Shown here: piece by piece, positions 20,405 through 30,618 of the stretch
How the letters are laid out: every line of letters starts with the position of its first letter
Position numbering within the stretch: the first letter of the stretch is position 1
Assembly: GCA_903832775.1 (NCBI GenBank)
Contig: CAILCX010000176.1
Coordinates: forward strand, 1-64,000
Length of the DNA: 64,000 bases
Reading direction: 5' to 3'
Source of the DNA: an uncultured Methylobacter sp.
Lineage (GTDB): Bacteria > Pseudomonadota > Gammaproteobacteria > Methylococcales > Methylomonadaceae
Notes under the pieces: generated by a model
Database searches by the model: none
Seen by the model: only the letters and a program-made list of their open reading frames with translations
Told to the model about the DNA's origin: nothing
Translations under genes and position numbers: made by a program

Positions 20405-21433
20405 CTAACAAAGCGTAAAAGGACAGTGTGTCGTGTTGTCAGAGGAATTTGACTGCTTTTTGCCAGGTTTGTCGCCGTAAACCATTCTAATAATTTCCCG
20501 TTTTGCTTCCAGCCAGTCGCGTAGCTCATTGCCAGGGGTAAAAGAGCGTTTTTCTGCTTTGTAATAAGCTGCTTCAGCAATCATCGCCGAAAGATTTAAA
20601 TCAGGTTCATAAGCAGTAACTTGTTTATCAGAGGAAAAGCCAAATTTTATAAGCCCTGAAAAATTCTGGGGTGAGCTGTTTTTAATACCGATTTTAGCCG
20701 GCTCATATTCTGCAAAGGTGCCGAATAACCGATCCCATATTGAAAAAATCGCTCCATAATTAGTGTCGTGTTCTTTGCGTTCCACGGAATGGTGAGCGCG
20801 ATGTAAATAGGGCGCGATAATGACTTGTCCCAAGCCCTTTTCACCAGAAAAGGTGGTGTTGGTGTGATGAAACATAATAAATAAGGTCAAAATGGTCTCA
20901 CTGGTCGTTACCATTACCTGGCTTATACCGGTGACTAAGATAAAAACTGTTTTCACCAGGGTAAGTATCAAAAGCTCCACAATATGAATCCGAAAAGCGG
21001 TTGATACATTTAAATAGGGGTCGTTGTGATGGACTTTGTGAAACATCCACAAACCATCAAAATGGTGGCTGGCCCGATGCCAAAAATACATCAGTAAATC
21101 GAGCAAAAGCAGCGATAGCAGTGCTTTTCCGCCAGGATTGTCAATAAAACTTAACAGCCCGGCGCCTGAATTAAGTCGGGCTACCAGAATTAAGGGAATT
21201 GCTGATAATAACGAAATAACGATACTGTTAAAAATAAAAAGGCTGACATTGGTTTGATAAGACTGACGTAACTTTTTTAGCGGCAGCTTGCGTTTTGGAT
21301 AGTTGAGCTCAATAACTGCTAAAACGACAAAAGCAATCAGGAGGATGAGTGTAGCTAATTCGCCTGAGAGACTTGAGAGCCAGTGAAGATAAGATTGAAG
21401 AAGGGTGGCTAATGATGTAAGTAGATTAGACAT
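20405..21433 (-). CDS. Sterol desaturase / fatty acid hydroxylase superfamily membrane enzyme
   Basis: His clusters HRASHH, HKVHH, HRAHH in TM context. Confidence 0.88.
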   Translation of the reverse strand: MSNLLTSLATLLQSYLHWLSSLSGELATLILLIAFVVLAVIELNYPKRKLPLKKLRQSYQTNVSLFIFNSIVISLLSAIPLILVARLNSGAGLLSFIDNPGGKALLSLLLLDLLMYFWHRASHHFDGLWMFHKVHHNDPYLNVSTAFRIHIVELLILTLVKTVFILVTGISQVMVTTSETILTLFIMFHHTNTTFSGEKGLGQVIIAPYLHRAHHSVERKEHDTNYGAIFSIWDRLFGTFAEYEPAKIGIKNSSPQNFSGLIKFGFSSDKQVTAYEPDLNLSAMIAEAAYYKAEKRSFTPGNELRDWLEAKREIIRMVYGDKPGKKQSNSSDNTTHCPFTLC

Positions 21434-21818
21434 TGATTTTTCCTCTAGACAAAATTATATGGACTTAGTGCCTCATTTTTTAAAAGACAGTGAAATTTAA
21501 AGTGAGTTATTTTTTATATTTATTAAAATTATTTGCAAAAATTGAACCAGATTTGTTTGTTAAATCATTAAAAAACAAATAGTGCTGTTGAATTGCCCGG
21601 TAGGCGCCGTTTATCCTGGATTTGTTAGAATATAAAAAATCATTCTACTATCCAACGCATTTGAATAGGTCATTATTTAATTAACTTGGCGCCTCAGCTT
21701 GGTGCAAATGATCTGTTATACGCACCGATAGCATCTCTAAAAGTATTTTTAAATGCTATTTAGAATGTCACCTTTGGAAAAAGCTTAGCGTCATTTTTTT
21801 CAAAATAAAATGTTATTT

Positions 21819-22198
21819 TTAGGAGTACTTATCTAATAAGTCGATAAAAGTATCTCGAAGCCCATGGAGTTCATCCAGTCTTGTCAGTGCCTCTGATTTT
21901 CGGCGTGCTTCGTGGAGTTTACATAGCTCTGTAGACAGCATTTGTATTTGATGATGAACTGAATCTATAATGTTAAGAGTGGGTTGGCTTTCTGGATTAA
22001 CCTGATGCGCGGCATTTATCCACATACCGAAATAGCTTTGCTCAGGGTCCAGCTCTATAGGAAGTTCACGCTCGTTTTTAAGGAAAGCCTCGATAGAGGC
22101 AATCCAGTGACGTTGTTCAACACTGGCAAACAGTCCAGGCAAGTTATCGCGACTAATTTGTATCTGGCAGGTCCAAATTGGATCAGGTCGCCAGGTAA
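21819..22198 (-). pseudogene. Out-of-frame C-terminal extension of the GGDEF-EAL protein (CZB-like helical domain)
   Basis: TWRPDPIWTCQIQ...RHWIASIEAFLKNE...SYFGMWINAAHQ...HHQIQMLSTEL...DTFIDLLDKYS; continues the EAL protein in the next frame. Confidence 0.65.
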
Positions 22199-25100
22199 GT
22201 CGACCAGTCAGGTAATTGGTCGGCTGGCATGGGACGGGCAATGCCATAACCTTGGGCCAATTCACAGCCGAGTTTCAGCAGCATGGTGCCATGTTCGATG
22301 GTTTCTACCCCTTCAGCGATGACGTGGCGATGGAAAGTACTCGCCAAACCGACGACTCCTGCAATGATTGCCAGATCATCAGGATCGTCGAGCATATTAC
22401 GTACAAAACTCTGGTCGATCTTGAGGCAGGTAACAGGCAGTCGTTTTAGGTAATTGAGTGAGGAATAGCCTGTGCCAAAGTCATCCAGGGCAAAATTCAC
22501 CCCGATTTTCCGGCAAGCCTCGATGAGATTTGATGCCATAGCCAAATCTTCTAAGGCATTGGTTTCCAATACCTCCAGCTCAAGATAGGATGGTGAGATA
22601 TCTGGATGTGATGCCAATATTTCTCGCAGACGAACAATAAAGTCTGTTTGTTGTAACTGACGGGCACCAATATTGACACTGACCGGTATGTCCAGACCTT
22701 GTTTACGCCATAGGGCTATTTGAGTTAGGGCCATATCAATCACCCATTCGCCAATTCTGACAGCCATGGGATGATCCTCGATCGTTGTTAAAAACGACAT
22801 AGGTAACAGCAAGCCTTTTTGCGGATGTTGCCAGCGAATAAGTGCTTCCGCACCGATAATGGCTCCAGTACGCATGTTAACCTTAGGCTGGTATAAGAGT
22901 ATGAACTCCTGCTCGATCATGGCTACACGGATACGATCCAAGCTTTCATGACGGATACGAATGTTATTATCAAGCGCTGCATCAAAGATGTGGTAACGAT
23001 TTTTACCTGTTAACTTAGCCTGATACATTGCCTGGTCGGCCTGACGAAGTAATTGATCGGCATCAATGTCTTCTTCCAGCGGGTAGAAGGTAACCCCGAG
23101 ACTCGCCGTGACCTGGAGATTAAGGTCGCCAAAAGAGACGGATTCGGAAGCGGCGGCAAGCAGGCGGTTAAGCAAATGTATAATGGTGGATTCACTATCT
23201 AAGTCCAGCAGAATAGCGACAAATTCGTCACCGCCAATTCGGGCCAGGGTGTCACCTTCGCGCAGTGCCTGCTCCATTCGGGTTGCAACGGCAATCAGTA
23301 AGCGATCGCCTGCCTCATGTCCGTTTTTATCATTAATTTGCTTAAAGCCGTCCAGGTCGAGAAAAACCACTGCCATGGATTGGTTCCTTCTCTGAACTTG
23401 AGCCATGGCCTGGCGCATCCGATCAGCCAAGAGATTACGGTTGGGTAAAGAGGTTAGCGCATCGTAATGGGCTATATGTAATAGTTCATTTTCGTGTTCT
23501 TTGAGATGAGTAATGTCTGTGAGCATTGCTACATAATGACGAGGGATTCCCAGAGAATTTCTGACGACGCTGATGGTTTCAATCACGGCATATAATCCAC
23601 CGTCTTTGTGGCGGTTCCAGATTTCGCCATACCAATGGCCTTTTTCAATCAAACTAGTCCAAAGTTCAGTGTAAAAGCTATTATTCTGAGTGCCGGCACC
23701 AAGAATACGAGGATTTTCCCCCAGCACTTCGTCACGGCTAAAACCGGTGATCCGGCTAAACGCGTCATTAACATCGACGATAGTGCCATCGGTTGTGGTT
23801 ATTAAGATACCTTCCCAAGCGTGAGCAAAAACGCTGGATGAGAGGCGAAGTTTTTCTTCTGCGAGTTTGCGATCGGTGATATTAACATGAGAGATTACCG
23901 CACCTTTGCCTGGTGATTCCAATTGAGTAACGATCATGCTAAACCAGCGTGTTTGCAGTGGTGAATCGCAGGGGTATTCCTGGGTAAAGGAGGATGATTT
24001 TCCGCTCAATACATCATTTATGCCTTCGATCATGGTTAAAGCTATATCATTCGGTTCGGATGTAACACTTGCGTAACATATCTCGAGGTAGTTAACACCT
24101 ACTCCCGTTCTCGGGGACGAAATGCCCTGGGCTATAGCGTTCTCTGAAGCAAAAGCCTGCCATTGTCGGTTAACCAGGATAATGACACCATCAGAATCAA
24201 GAACAGCGATTTCTGCTGCTATGGAGTCCAATATCTCCAGGCTGAAGGCATTGCTATTGCATAACGCCAATTCTGTAAGTTTTCGCTCTGTAATATCCTG
24301 TAAAAAAATTACAAACCGACCGTCATCGATAGGGAGAAACTGCAAGCTTATTTCAACGTCAAAATTACTGCCATCTTTGCGGCGATGGCGAGTTTCAAAA
24401 CGATTTACGCTCTGTGTAATGGTATTTGGAAGATGAATGAAAATTTCGCTGGCTGTTTCAATCGCTTCCAAATCGGCAATATTCATGCTCAGCAATTCCT
24501 GCTCAGAATAGCCACTCATCAGTATATAGGTTTTGTTAACTTCCAGTAAATTGCCATGTCTGTCCATCAACAGGAACCCATCCATGACAGTATGGAGGAT
24601 ACCGCTATGCAGTGCATTACTATTCAGTTCTGCCAGGCTTGCTTTAAGTAATTTCTTTTTCAGCACAAGTCGCTGTTGACGCCATAGCAGAAATAAAACG
24701 AAGCCCATACCTAAAATCAAAATACTAGCCAGCATTGAGGTCAGCCACATTCGCTCATAAAGCGGAGCGTAAACTTCTTTTTTATCTATACGTGTCACAA
24801 GTTGCCATGGGGAGTTGGGTATGGCATTCAATGCAGCGATTACTGGCTCGCCTCGATAGTCTTTGCCATCTACGATTCCTCGTTCACCCAGTACGGCTTT
24901 CACGGCGGGTATTTTGTGGTTGTAGCTTAACGGGATTCGCAGTTGCAAAGCCGAGTCCTTGTCAAATCTGATGTCATTTAAAAACAGGGCGTCATTGTCA
25001 TCCCTGCGGACAAGCAAGGTTTCAGCACTACTGCTTGGCGTTGGCCAGCGATTAATGAGTGGATATAAATAGACAGTGGGATCAATGCGCAGCACGATTG

Positions 25101-26295
25101 CCCCCAGCGGTTTTAAGTTGTTTGGTTTGTCAAGAATCGGTACTATGAGTGCCATATAGACGTTCTGGTCGTGCTCGTCGCGGTAAAAATCCTGGAGCAT
25201 GATCTGCTTTGATCGCATTGAGATAATAGCCGTCTGTTTAAGAACAGAGGCTATATCAGGCAAGCGATTAATTGGACTTGATAACCTGGTAACGGTCTGT
25301 GTATCAAACAGAATAATCTGATCATATCCTAAATGTCGCAGGTAGCTATCAAACCAGTCCTGTAACTCCTGCTGTGTCAGCAGATTGTTGGGCGTTTCAA
25401 GGTAACGCGCTACCGAAGAACTTATGATTGCGCTTTGAGTTAGAGCTCCATCACCGAGGCGCTCTATCCGCCACTGAGTCAATTCTCTCATTTTTAACTC
25501 GGAAACAGATAGCAGTTGTAACTCCACCTCGCTCCTTATCCTGAGCTCAATGCCTCTGTATGACTGGTATGCGATGGTGAAGACTGCTATGGTAAAGGTA
25601 AGAAAAGCCAGTGAATAGGGTAACAGATTGGTTTCAGTTACTGCGGTTTGCCACGTTGAGTGACGATAGGCGAATATTTGCAGTCCTATTCCCATGAGCA
25701 GGAGAATGACGCTCGTGTTGAGTGCTGGGTGAATCTTTGTGTTTTCAATGAGCAGCGGTATGCCGTAGCAGTAGCCTAGCAGGAGCGTAAAGCTTAACAA
25801 GGTGATTAAGCTGGCCAAGCCGGATATGACATAGCCTCGCCATGGGTTTCGGGAAAGAGGAACGAGCAATACACCATTCGCTAGCAGGAAACAGAGAGCC
25901 GTAATCGGAGATATAAATCCTAGTGGTGTATCGGCCAGCTTGTCGGTAATGTGTAGGCCGAGATACTCCTCTGGCAAATAAATATGAAGTAGGCGAAGAA
26001 TGAAAAGTAATAAAGCTAATATAGCGCCTAGTCTTACTAAGAGTTTTGAAAGTAAGAGGGTAATAAAGGAGGGTGAAACACGGGTGTTCAGACTGAAAGC
26101 TCCGCCGAATAACATGGCAAGTATTGCCGTACTTGGTGCCATTGGAAGGGTGCCTGGTTTCCAGGCGGTGAGGTTAGGCGTGTCAATCAACCAGCCAAGC
26201 AGCGCCAGAAAACCGATAGTTGCTATAGTTAGTCCCGCAACCAAGAGCACGATTGATCTCGATGTATCTATACGGTTGCGTATTATGTTGATCAT
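22183..26295 (-). CDS. Membrane PAS-GGDEF-EAL cyclic-di-GMP signalling protein
   Basis: Multiple N-terminal TM, periplasmic sensor region, PAS domains, REGD-x5-GGDEF (I-site + active site), EALIRW, LDDFGTGYSSL. Confidence 0.93.
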   Translation of the reverse strand: MINIIRNRIDTSRSIVLLVAGLTIATIGFLALLGWLIDTPNLTAWKPGTLPMAPSTAILAMLFGGAFSLNTRVSPSFITLLLSKLLVRLGAILALLLFILRLLHIYLPEEYLGLHITDKLADTPLGFISPITALCFLLANGVLLVPLSRNPWRGYVISGLASLITLLSFTLLLGYCYGIPLLIENTKIHPALNTSVILLLMGIGLQIFAYRHSTWQTAVTETNLLPYSLAFLTFTIAVFTIAYQSYRGIELRIRSEVELQLLSVSELKMRELTQWRIERLGDGALTQSAIISSSVARYLETPNNLLTQQELQDWFDSYLRHLGYDQIILFDTQTVTRLSSPINRLPDIASVLKQTAIISMRSKQIMLQDFYRDEHDQNVYMALIVPILDKPNNLKPLGAIVLRIDPTVYLYPLINRWPTPSSSAETLLVRRDDNDALFLNDIRFDKDSALQLRIPLSYNHKIPAVKAVLGERGIVDGKDYRGEPVIAALNAIPNSPWQLVTRIDKKEVYAPLYERMWLTSMLASILILGMGFVLFLLWRQQRLVLKKKLLKASLAELNSNALHSGILHTVMDGFLLMDRHGNLLEVNKTYILMSGYSEQELLSMNIADLEAIETASEIFIHLPNTITQSVNRFETRHRRKDGSNFDVEISLQFLPIDDGRFVIFLQDITERKLTELALCNSNAFSLEILDSIAAEIAVLDSDGVIILVNRQWQAFASENAIAQGISSPRTGVGVNYLEICYASVTSEPNDIALTMIEGINDVLSGKSSSFTQEYPCDSPLQTRWFSMIVTQLESPGKGAVISHVNITDRKLAEEKLRLSSSVFAHAWEGILITTTDGTIVDVNDAFSRITGFSRDEVLGENPRILGAGTQNNSFYTELWTSLIEKGHWYGEIWNRHKDGGLYAVIETISVVRNSLGIPRHYVAMLTDITHLKEHENELLHIAHYDALTSLPNRNLLADRMRQAMAQVQRRNQSMAVVFLDLDGFKQINDKNGHEAGDRLLIAVATRMEQALREGDTLARIGGDEFVAILLDLDSESTIIHLLNRLLAAASESVSFGDLNLQVTASLGVTFYPLEEDIDADQLLRQADQAMYQAKLTGKNRYHIFDAALDNNIRIRHESLDRIRVAMIEQEFILLYQPKVNMRTGAIIGAEALIRWQHPQKGLLLPMSFLTTIEDHPMAVRIGEWVIDMALTQIALWRKQGLDIPVSVNIGARQLQQTDFIVRLREILASHPDISPSYLELEVLETNALEDLAMASNLIEACRKIGVNFALDDFGTGYSSLNYLKRLPVTCLKIDQSFVRNMLDDPDDLAIIAGVVGLASTFHRHVIAEGVETIEHGTMLLKLGCELAQGYGIARPMPADQLPDWSTYLAT

Positions 26296-26566
26296 ATAAT
26301 TAACTTTTAATTCAATCGCATTAGTGATAGACGATAACCTGGGAGTAGGGTTTGGTCGATTTTCAGAGAAGGAAATATCGGTAACTTATTGATCATTTTG
26401 TATGTCAGATATACTAATTTCTATTATTATATTTTCTGGTGATTACAATGAGAAACATAAGGCGTGTCAATTCACTTTAATGTAGCGTACTCTGGTGTTT
26501 TTGTAAAAATATACCTACATTGATAAGTAAATAATCACTTTGACAGAATATAACGTTAATAAATAA

Positions 26567-27463
26567 ATGCACCCTGAACTCATAAAACTGGAGAAAATTT
26601 TTACTCCGTCAGTGTTGACAAAGATCGATGATCCATTGCTGGCGAGATATAAAATTGATTTATGGATGAAGCGCGATGATTTGCTGCATCCGGTTATTTC
26701 AGGTAATAAATGGCGCAAGCTTAAATATATATTGGATCATGCGTTGTCTTTAGGGAGCGATACTTTAATTAGTATGGGGGGGGCTTATTCCAATCATTTG
26801 CATGTTATGGCTTATGTAGGCAAGTTATTAGGATTAAAAACTATTGGGTATATTCGCGGCGAACAACCAGACATTCTAAATCCAACTTTGTTAGACATAA
26901 AAGGTTGGGGGATGGAACTTAGGTTTTTAACTCGAGCTGAATATAGAGTATTAAGACAATATAAATATAACCGAGCTTTGCCTGGCATAAAGTTGGGTCA
27001 ATACTGGTTACCGGAAGGTGGAGCACAGCTCCTGGCTTTGAAAGGTGTCTCTGAGCTTCTCAGTGAAATAAGAATTCCCTATAACACCATCTGCGTTCCT
27101 TGTGGAACCGGGACGACTTTGGCGGGAATGATTAATGAAGTTCCGGATGAGGTTTCTATTTTGGGATTTGCCGCGTTAAAAAACGCACATTTTTTAAACG
27201 ATGAAGTTGCGGGGTTGTTGTCACAATCACGTAATAATTGGCATATAAACTTGGAGTACCATTTTGGCGGTTTTGCCAAAATTAATGCAGATTTATGTGC
27301 GTTTATAGAAGACTTTGAAGTTAAAACCTCCATTCCACTTGAGTCGGTTTACACCGGTAAAATGATGTATGCCCTTTTCGATTTAATCAAAAAAAACTAC
27401 TTCGCACCTGGTCAGTGTATTATTGCCTTACATACTGGTGGCTTGCAGGGTAACAGAGGCTAG
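26567..27463 (+). CDS. PLP-dependent D-cysteine desulfhydrase / ACC deaminase family protein
   Basis: WMKRDDLLHPVISGNKWRKLKYIL, MGGAYSNHLHVMAY, PCGTGTTLAGM, LHTGGLQG. Confidence 0.88.
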   Translation: MHPELIKLEKIFTPSVLTKIDDPLLARYKIDLWMKRDDLLHPVISGNKWRKLKYILDHALSLGSDTLISMGGAYSNHLHVMAYVGKLLGLKTIGYIRGEQPDILNPTLLDIKGWGMELRFLTRAEYRVLRQYKYNRALPGIKLGQYWLPEGGAQLLALKGVSELLSEIRIPYNTICVPCGTGTTLAGMINEVPDEVSILGFAALKNAHFLNDEVAGLLSQSRNNWHINLEYHFGGFAKINADLCAFIEDFEVKTSIPLESVYTGKMMYALFDLIKKNYFAPGQCIIALHTGGLQGNRG

Positions 27464-27534
27464 GGTGCGCATTTCTCAATGTCTCAAATTCACAAAAGGT
27501 TCGCGGTGCGAGCCAAATATACAAAGAGTACAAA

Positions 27535-29625
27535 ATGGATATAATTGAAACTGAAGCTCCGATTGATCTTCAAAAACCAGAACTTTACCTTAATCGTGAG
27601 CTTAGTCTTCTGGAGTTTAATAAACGGGTTTTGGCGCAGGCGAAAGATGAAAAAGTGCCGTTGCTTGAGCGGCTGAATTATTTATGTATTTCCTGTTCCA
27701 ATCTTGACGAGTTTTTTGAAGTTCGCGTAGCCAGCGTTATTCAAATGGCGAGTATTGATCCCAAAGCGGTTGGGCCGGATGGGTTGACACCAAGTGAACA
27801 GTTGGAGTTGATTGCTGTTCATGCGCATCAACTGGTTGAAGAACAATATAAAGTTCTAAATGAGATTCTGATTCCAAAGCTGGCCAAGGAAAACATTCGT
27901 TTTATTCGTCGCAAGGAATGGACTGAAAGTCAGCACAAATGGCTGGAAGCTTTTTTTAATGACGAGTTATTGCCAATTTTGACGCCGGTTGGGCTGGATT
28001 CGGCGCATCCTTTTCCGCGCATACTCAACAAAAGTTTAAACTTTATTATATCTTTGACGGGGAAGGATGCGTTTGGTAGAAATAGCGGTCGTGCTATTTT
28101 ACAGGCACCAAGAGCGTTACCACGAATAATTCAGCTTCCTGTTGATGAAACATCTAGCAACGGCGGGGCCAGTTTCGTCTTTTTATCCTCTATTATTCAT
28201 GCTTTTGTCGATCAATTATTTAACGGCATGAATGTCAAAGGCTGTTATCAATTCCGGGTTACCCGGAATAGCGATTTTTTTGTCGATGATGACGCGATTG
28301 ATGATTTATTGTTGGCCGTTGAAGGTGAGTTGGCCATGCGAAATTATGGCGATGAAGTTCGTTTGGAAATTGATGCCAATTGCCCGGATGAAACTGTCTC
28401 ATTTTTGCTGGACCGTTTTGAGATGACCCGTGACCGTCTGTTTTTGGTTGACGGACCGGTCAACTTAAACAGGATTCAGGAAATCAATGACTTGATCGGT
28501 CGACCTGATCTTAAGTTTCCACCTTATAAACCTTTAGTTCCACAACAATTGGAGCGTACCAAAGATATCTTTGCGGCAATCAGACGCCACGATATTTTGT
28601 TGCATCATCCTTTTGAGTCTTTCTCGCCAGTTGTTGAATTTATTCGTCAGGCGGCTGTATCTCCTGAAGTGTTGGCCATTAAACAAACTTTATATCGTAC
28701 AGGTACCGATTCACCAATCGTTAGCGCTTTGATTAAGGCCGCGAGGGCAGGAAAGGTTGTAACCGTGGTTATCGAGTTAAGAGCACGCTTCGATGAAAAA
28801 GCCAATATCGGTTTGGCCGCCAAGTTACAGGAAGCTGCCGTGCATGTGGTTTATGGTGTGGTTGGCTATAAAACTCACGCAAAAATGTGTTTGGTGCTCA
28901 GGAGAGAAGGCAAGCAATTGCGTAATTATGTGCATTTGGGTACTGGTAATTATCATCCCAAAACAGCACAGATTTATACTGACTATGGCTTGTTTTCCTG
29001 TGATAAGGAATTGGGTGAAGATGTTCGGCGTGTTTTTGCCCAGCTTACCAGCTTGGGAAAAGTCACCAAATTGAATAAATTATTGCAATCGCCGTTTACT
29101 TTGCACAGTGGTTTGATGGAGAAAATTGAACGGGAAATTCGCCATGCTAAAAATGGTAAGCCAGCAAAAATTATTTTTCAAGTCAATGCAGTTGTTGAGG
29201 AGCAATGTATTAAGGCGCTTTACCGAGCCTCGCAAGCCGGTGTTGAGGTTAAGTTAATCGTGCGAGGTGTTTGCTGTTTAAGGCCCGGTGTTTTGGGTGT
29301 GTCTGAGAATATTGAAGTCCGGTCAATTATTGGCCGCTTTCTGGAGCACGCACGCGTTTATGCCTTTGAAAACGATGGTAACAAAGAAGTTTATGCGTCT
29401 AGCGCTGACTTAATGAATCGAAATATGTTCCGGCGTGTTGAAGTGTTTTTTCCTATTGAAAATAAAAAGCTGCAGGCACGGGTTTTGCACAATCTGGATT
29501 TGTATTTGACAGATAACAGTCAGGCCTGGATCTTGCAATCTGACGGCAGCTATCAACATTTGAAACAAACCGATGCTGAAGAATCAATACAGGTTCAATC
29601 GCTACTAATGCATGAAGCGCAATGA
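27535..29625 (+). CDS. ppk1: Polyphosphate kinase
   Basis: LYLNRELSLLEFNKRVLAQA, SCSNLDEFFEVRVA, IKQTLYRTG, VVYGVVGYKTHAKM, SSADLMNRN. Confidence 0.97.
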   Translation: MDIIETEAPIDLQKPELYLNRELSLLEFNKRVLAQAKDEKVPLLERLNYLCISCSNLDEFFEVRVASVIQMASIDPKAVGPDGLTPSEQLELIAVHAHQLVEEQYKVLNEILIPKLAKENIRFIRRKEWTESQHKWLEAFFNDELLPILTPVGLDSAHPFPRILNKSLNFIISLTGKDAFGRNSGRAILQAPRALPRIIQLPVDETSSNGGASFVFLSSIIHAFVDQLFNGMNVKGCYQFRVTRNSDFFVDDDAIDDLLLAVEGELAMRNYGDEVRLEIDANCPDETVSFLLDRFEMTRDRLFLVDGPVNLNRIQEINDLIGRPDLKFPPYKPLVPQQLERTKDIFAAIRRHDILLHHPFESFSPVVEFIRQAAVSPEVLAIKQTLYRTGTDSPIVSALIKAARAGKVVTVVIELRARFDEKANIGLAAKLQEAAVHVVYGVVGYKTHAKMCLVLRREGKQLRNYVHLGTGNYHPKTAQIYTDYGLFSCDKELGEDVRRVFAQLTSLGKVTKLNKLLQSPFTLHSGLMEKIEREIRHAKNGKPAKIIFQVNAVVEEQCIKALYRASQAGVEVKLIVRGVCCLRPGVLGVSENIEVRSIIGRFLEHARVYAFENDGNKEVYASSADLMNRNMFRRVEVFFPIENKKLQARVLHNLDLYLTDNSQAWILQSDGSYQHLKQTDAEESIQVQSLLMHEAQ

Positions 29626-30155
29626 GTGAAGTATGTGCCATTGCCCAGCTAGGTTCGCCTGTACTCAGGCAACAAGCCGAGGCTATTTCCGATGTGCATG
29701 ACTCTGCGGTATTACAACTTATAGCGTTAATGCAAAGTACTTTGGCGACGACATCCGGGGTTGGTATTGCCGCGCCTCAGATTGGATATTCAAAACAAAT
29801 TATCATTGTTGCCTCAAGACCAACGCCACGTTATCCCTTGGCGCCTTTAATGGAACCGACGGTAATGATTAATCCTTGTTTTGAGGCGTTGTCTGGTGAA
29901 AAGTTAAAGGACTGGGAAGGTTGCTTAAGCATTCCCGGAATACGTGCTTTAGTGCCGAGGTATGTGGAAATAATAATTACGTATACAGATCAGAACGGTG
30001 CTTTGGTGCGAACCGGTTTAAGCGGATTTGTGGCCAGAATTTTTCAACATGAGTTTGATCATCTACAGGGGGAAACCTATCTGGACAAGCTTGAGAATAA
30101 CAGGGATATTTATGCCGAAAGTGAGTATTTCAAGCTGATTGCAAATCCAGCTTGA
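29622..30155 (+). CDS. def: Peptide deformylase
   Basis: GVGIAAPQIG, EGCLSIPG, QHEFDHLQG; 4-bp overlap with ppk1. Confidence 0.95.
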   Translation: MSEVCAIAQLGSPVLRQQAEAISDVHDSAVLQLIALMQSTLATTSGVGIAAPQIGYSKQIIIVASRPTPRYPLAPLMEPTVMINPCFEALSGEKLKDWEGCLSIPGIRALVPRYVEIIITYTDQNGALVRTGLSGFVARIFQHEFDHLQGETYLDKLENNRDIYAESEYFKLIANPA

Positions 30156-30349
30156 TTTGTGCTTTGATGGGTTTTAAAAGGTAAGTGGCAAATAAAAAAG
30201 TATTTATCCGTTCATGATTCCTAAGGTCATAATTTAACAGCTATTATTCGCTGTATGAGCTCAAAAACAAATACTCTGTTTATAGACTTCTGTTGTTAAA
30301 AACGCGCTTATGGTATAGTTAGCGGTTTTAAACACTAGGATTAATATAA

Positions 30350-30568
30350 ATGGCTAAAGAAGATCAGATTGAAATGGAAGGGAAGGTGATCGATACGCTT
30401 CCAAATACCATGTTTCGCGTCGAACTGGAAAATGGTCATGTTGTGACTGCACATATCTCAGGAAAAATGCGTAAGCATTACATCCGAATTCTTACCGGTG
30501 ACAGCGTTAAAGTTGAAATGACGCCTTACGATTTATCTAAAGGTCGTATTACATTCCGTATGCGCTGA
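30350..30568 (+). CDS. infA: Translation initiation factor IF-1
   Basis: [30 protein letters not shown]...[14 protein letters not shown]. Confidence 0.98.
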   Translation: MAKEDQIEMEGKVIDTLPNTMFRVELENGHVVTAHISGKMRKHYIRILTGDSVKVEMTPYDLSKGRITFRMR

Positions 30569-30591
30569 TCCCGAAAGCAACGGGATCAGCG
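30563..30591 (+). terminator. Hairpin overlapping infA stop codon
   Basis: cgctgatcccg aaagcaa cgggatcagcg, 11-bp perfect stem. Confidence 0.55.
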
Positions 30592-30618
30592 TAAGATTCT
30601 TGAAGTTATTCCATTGTA

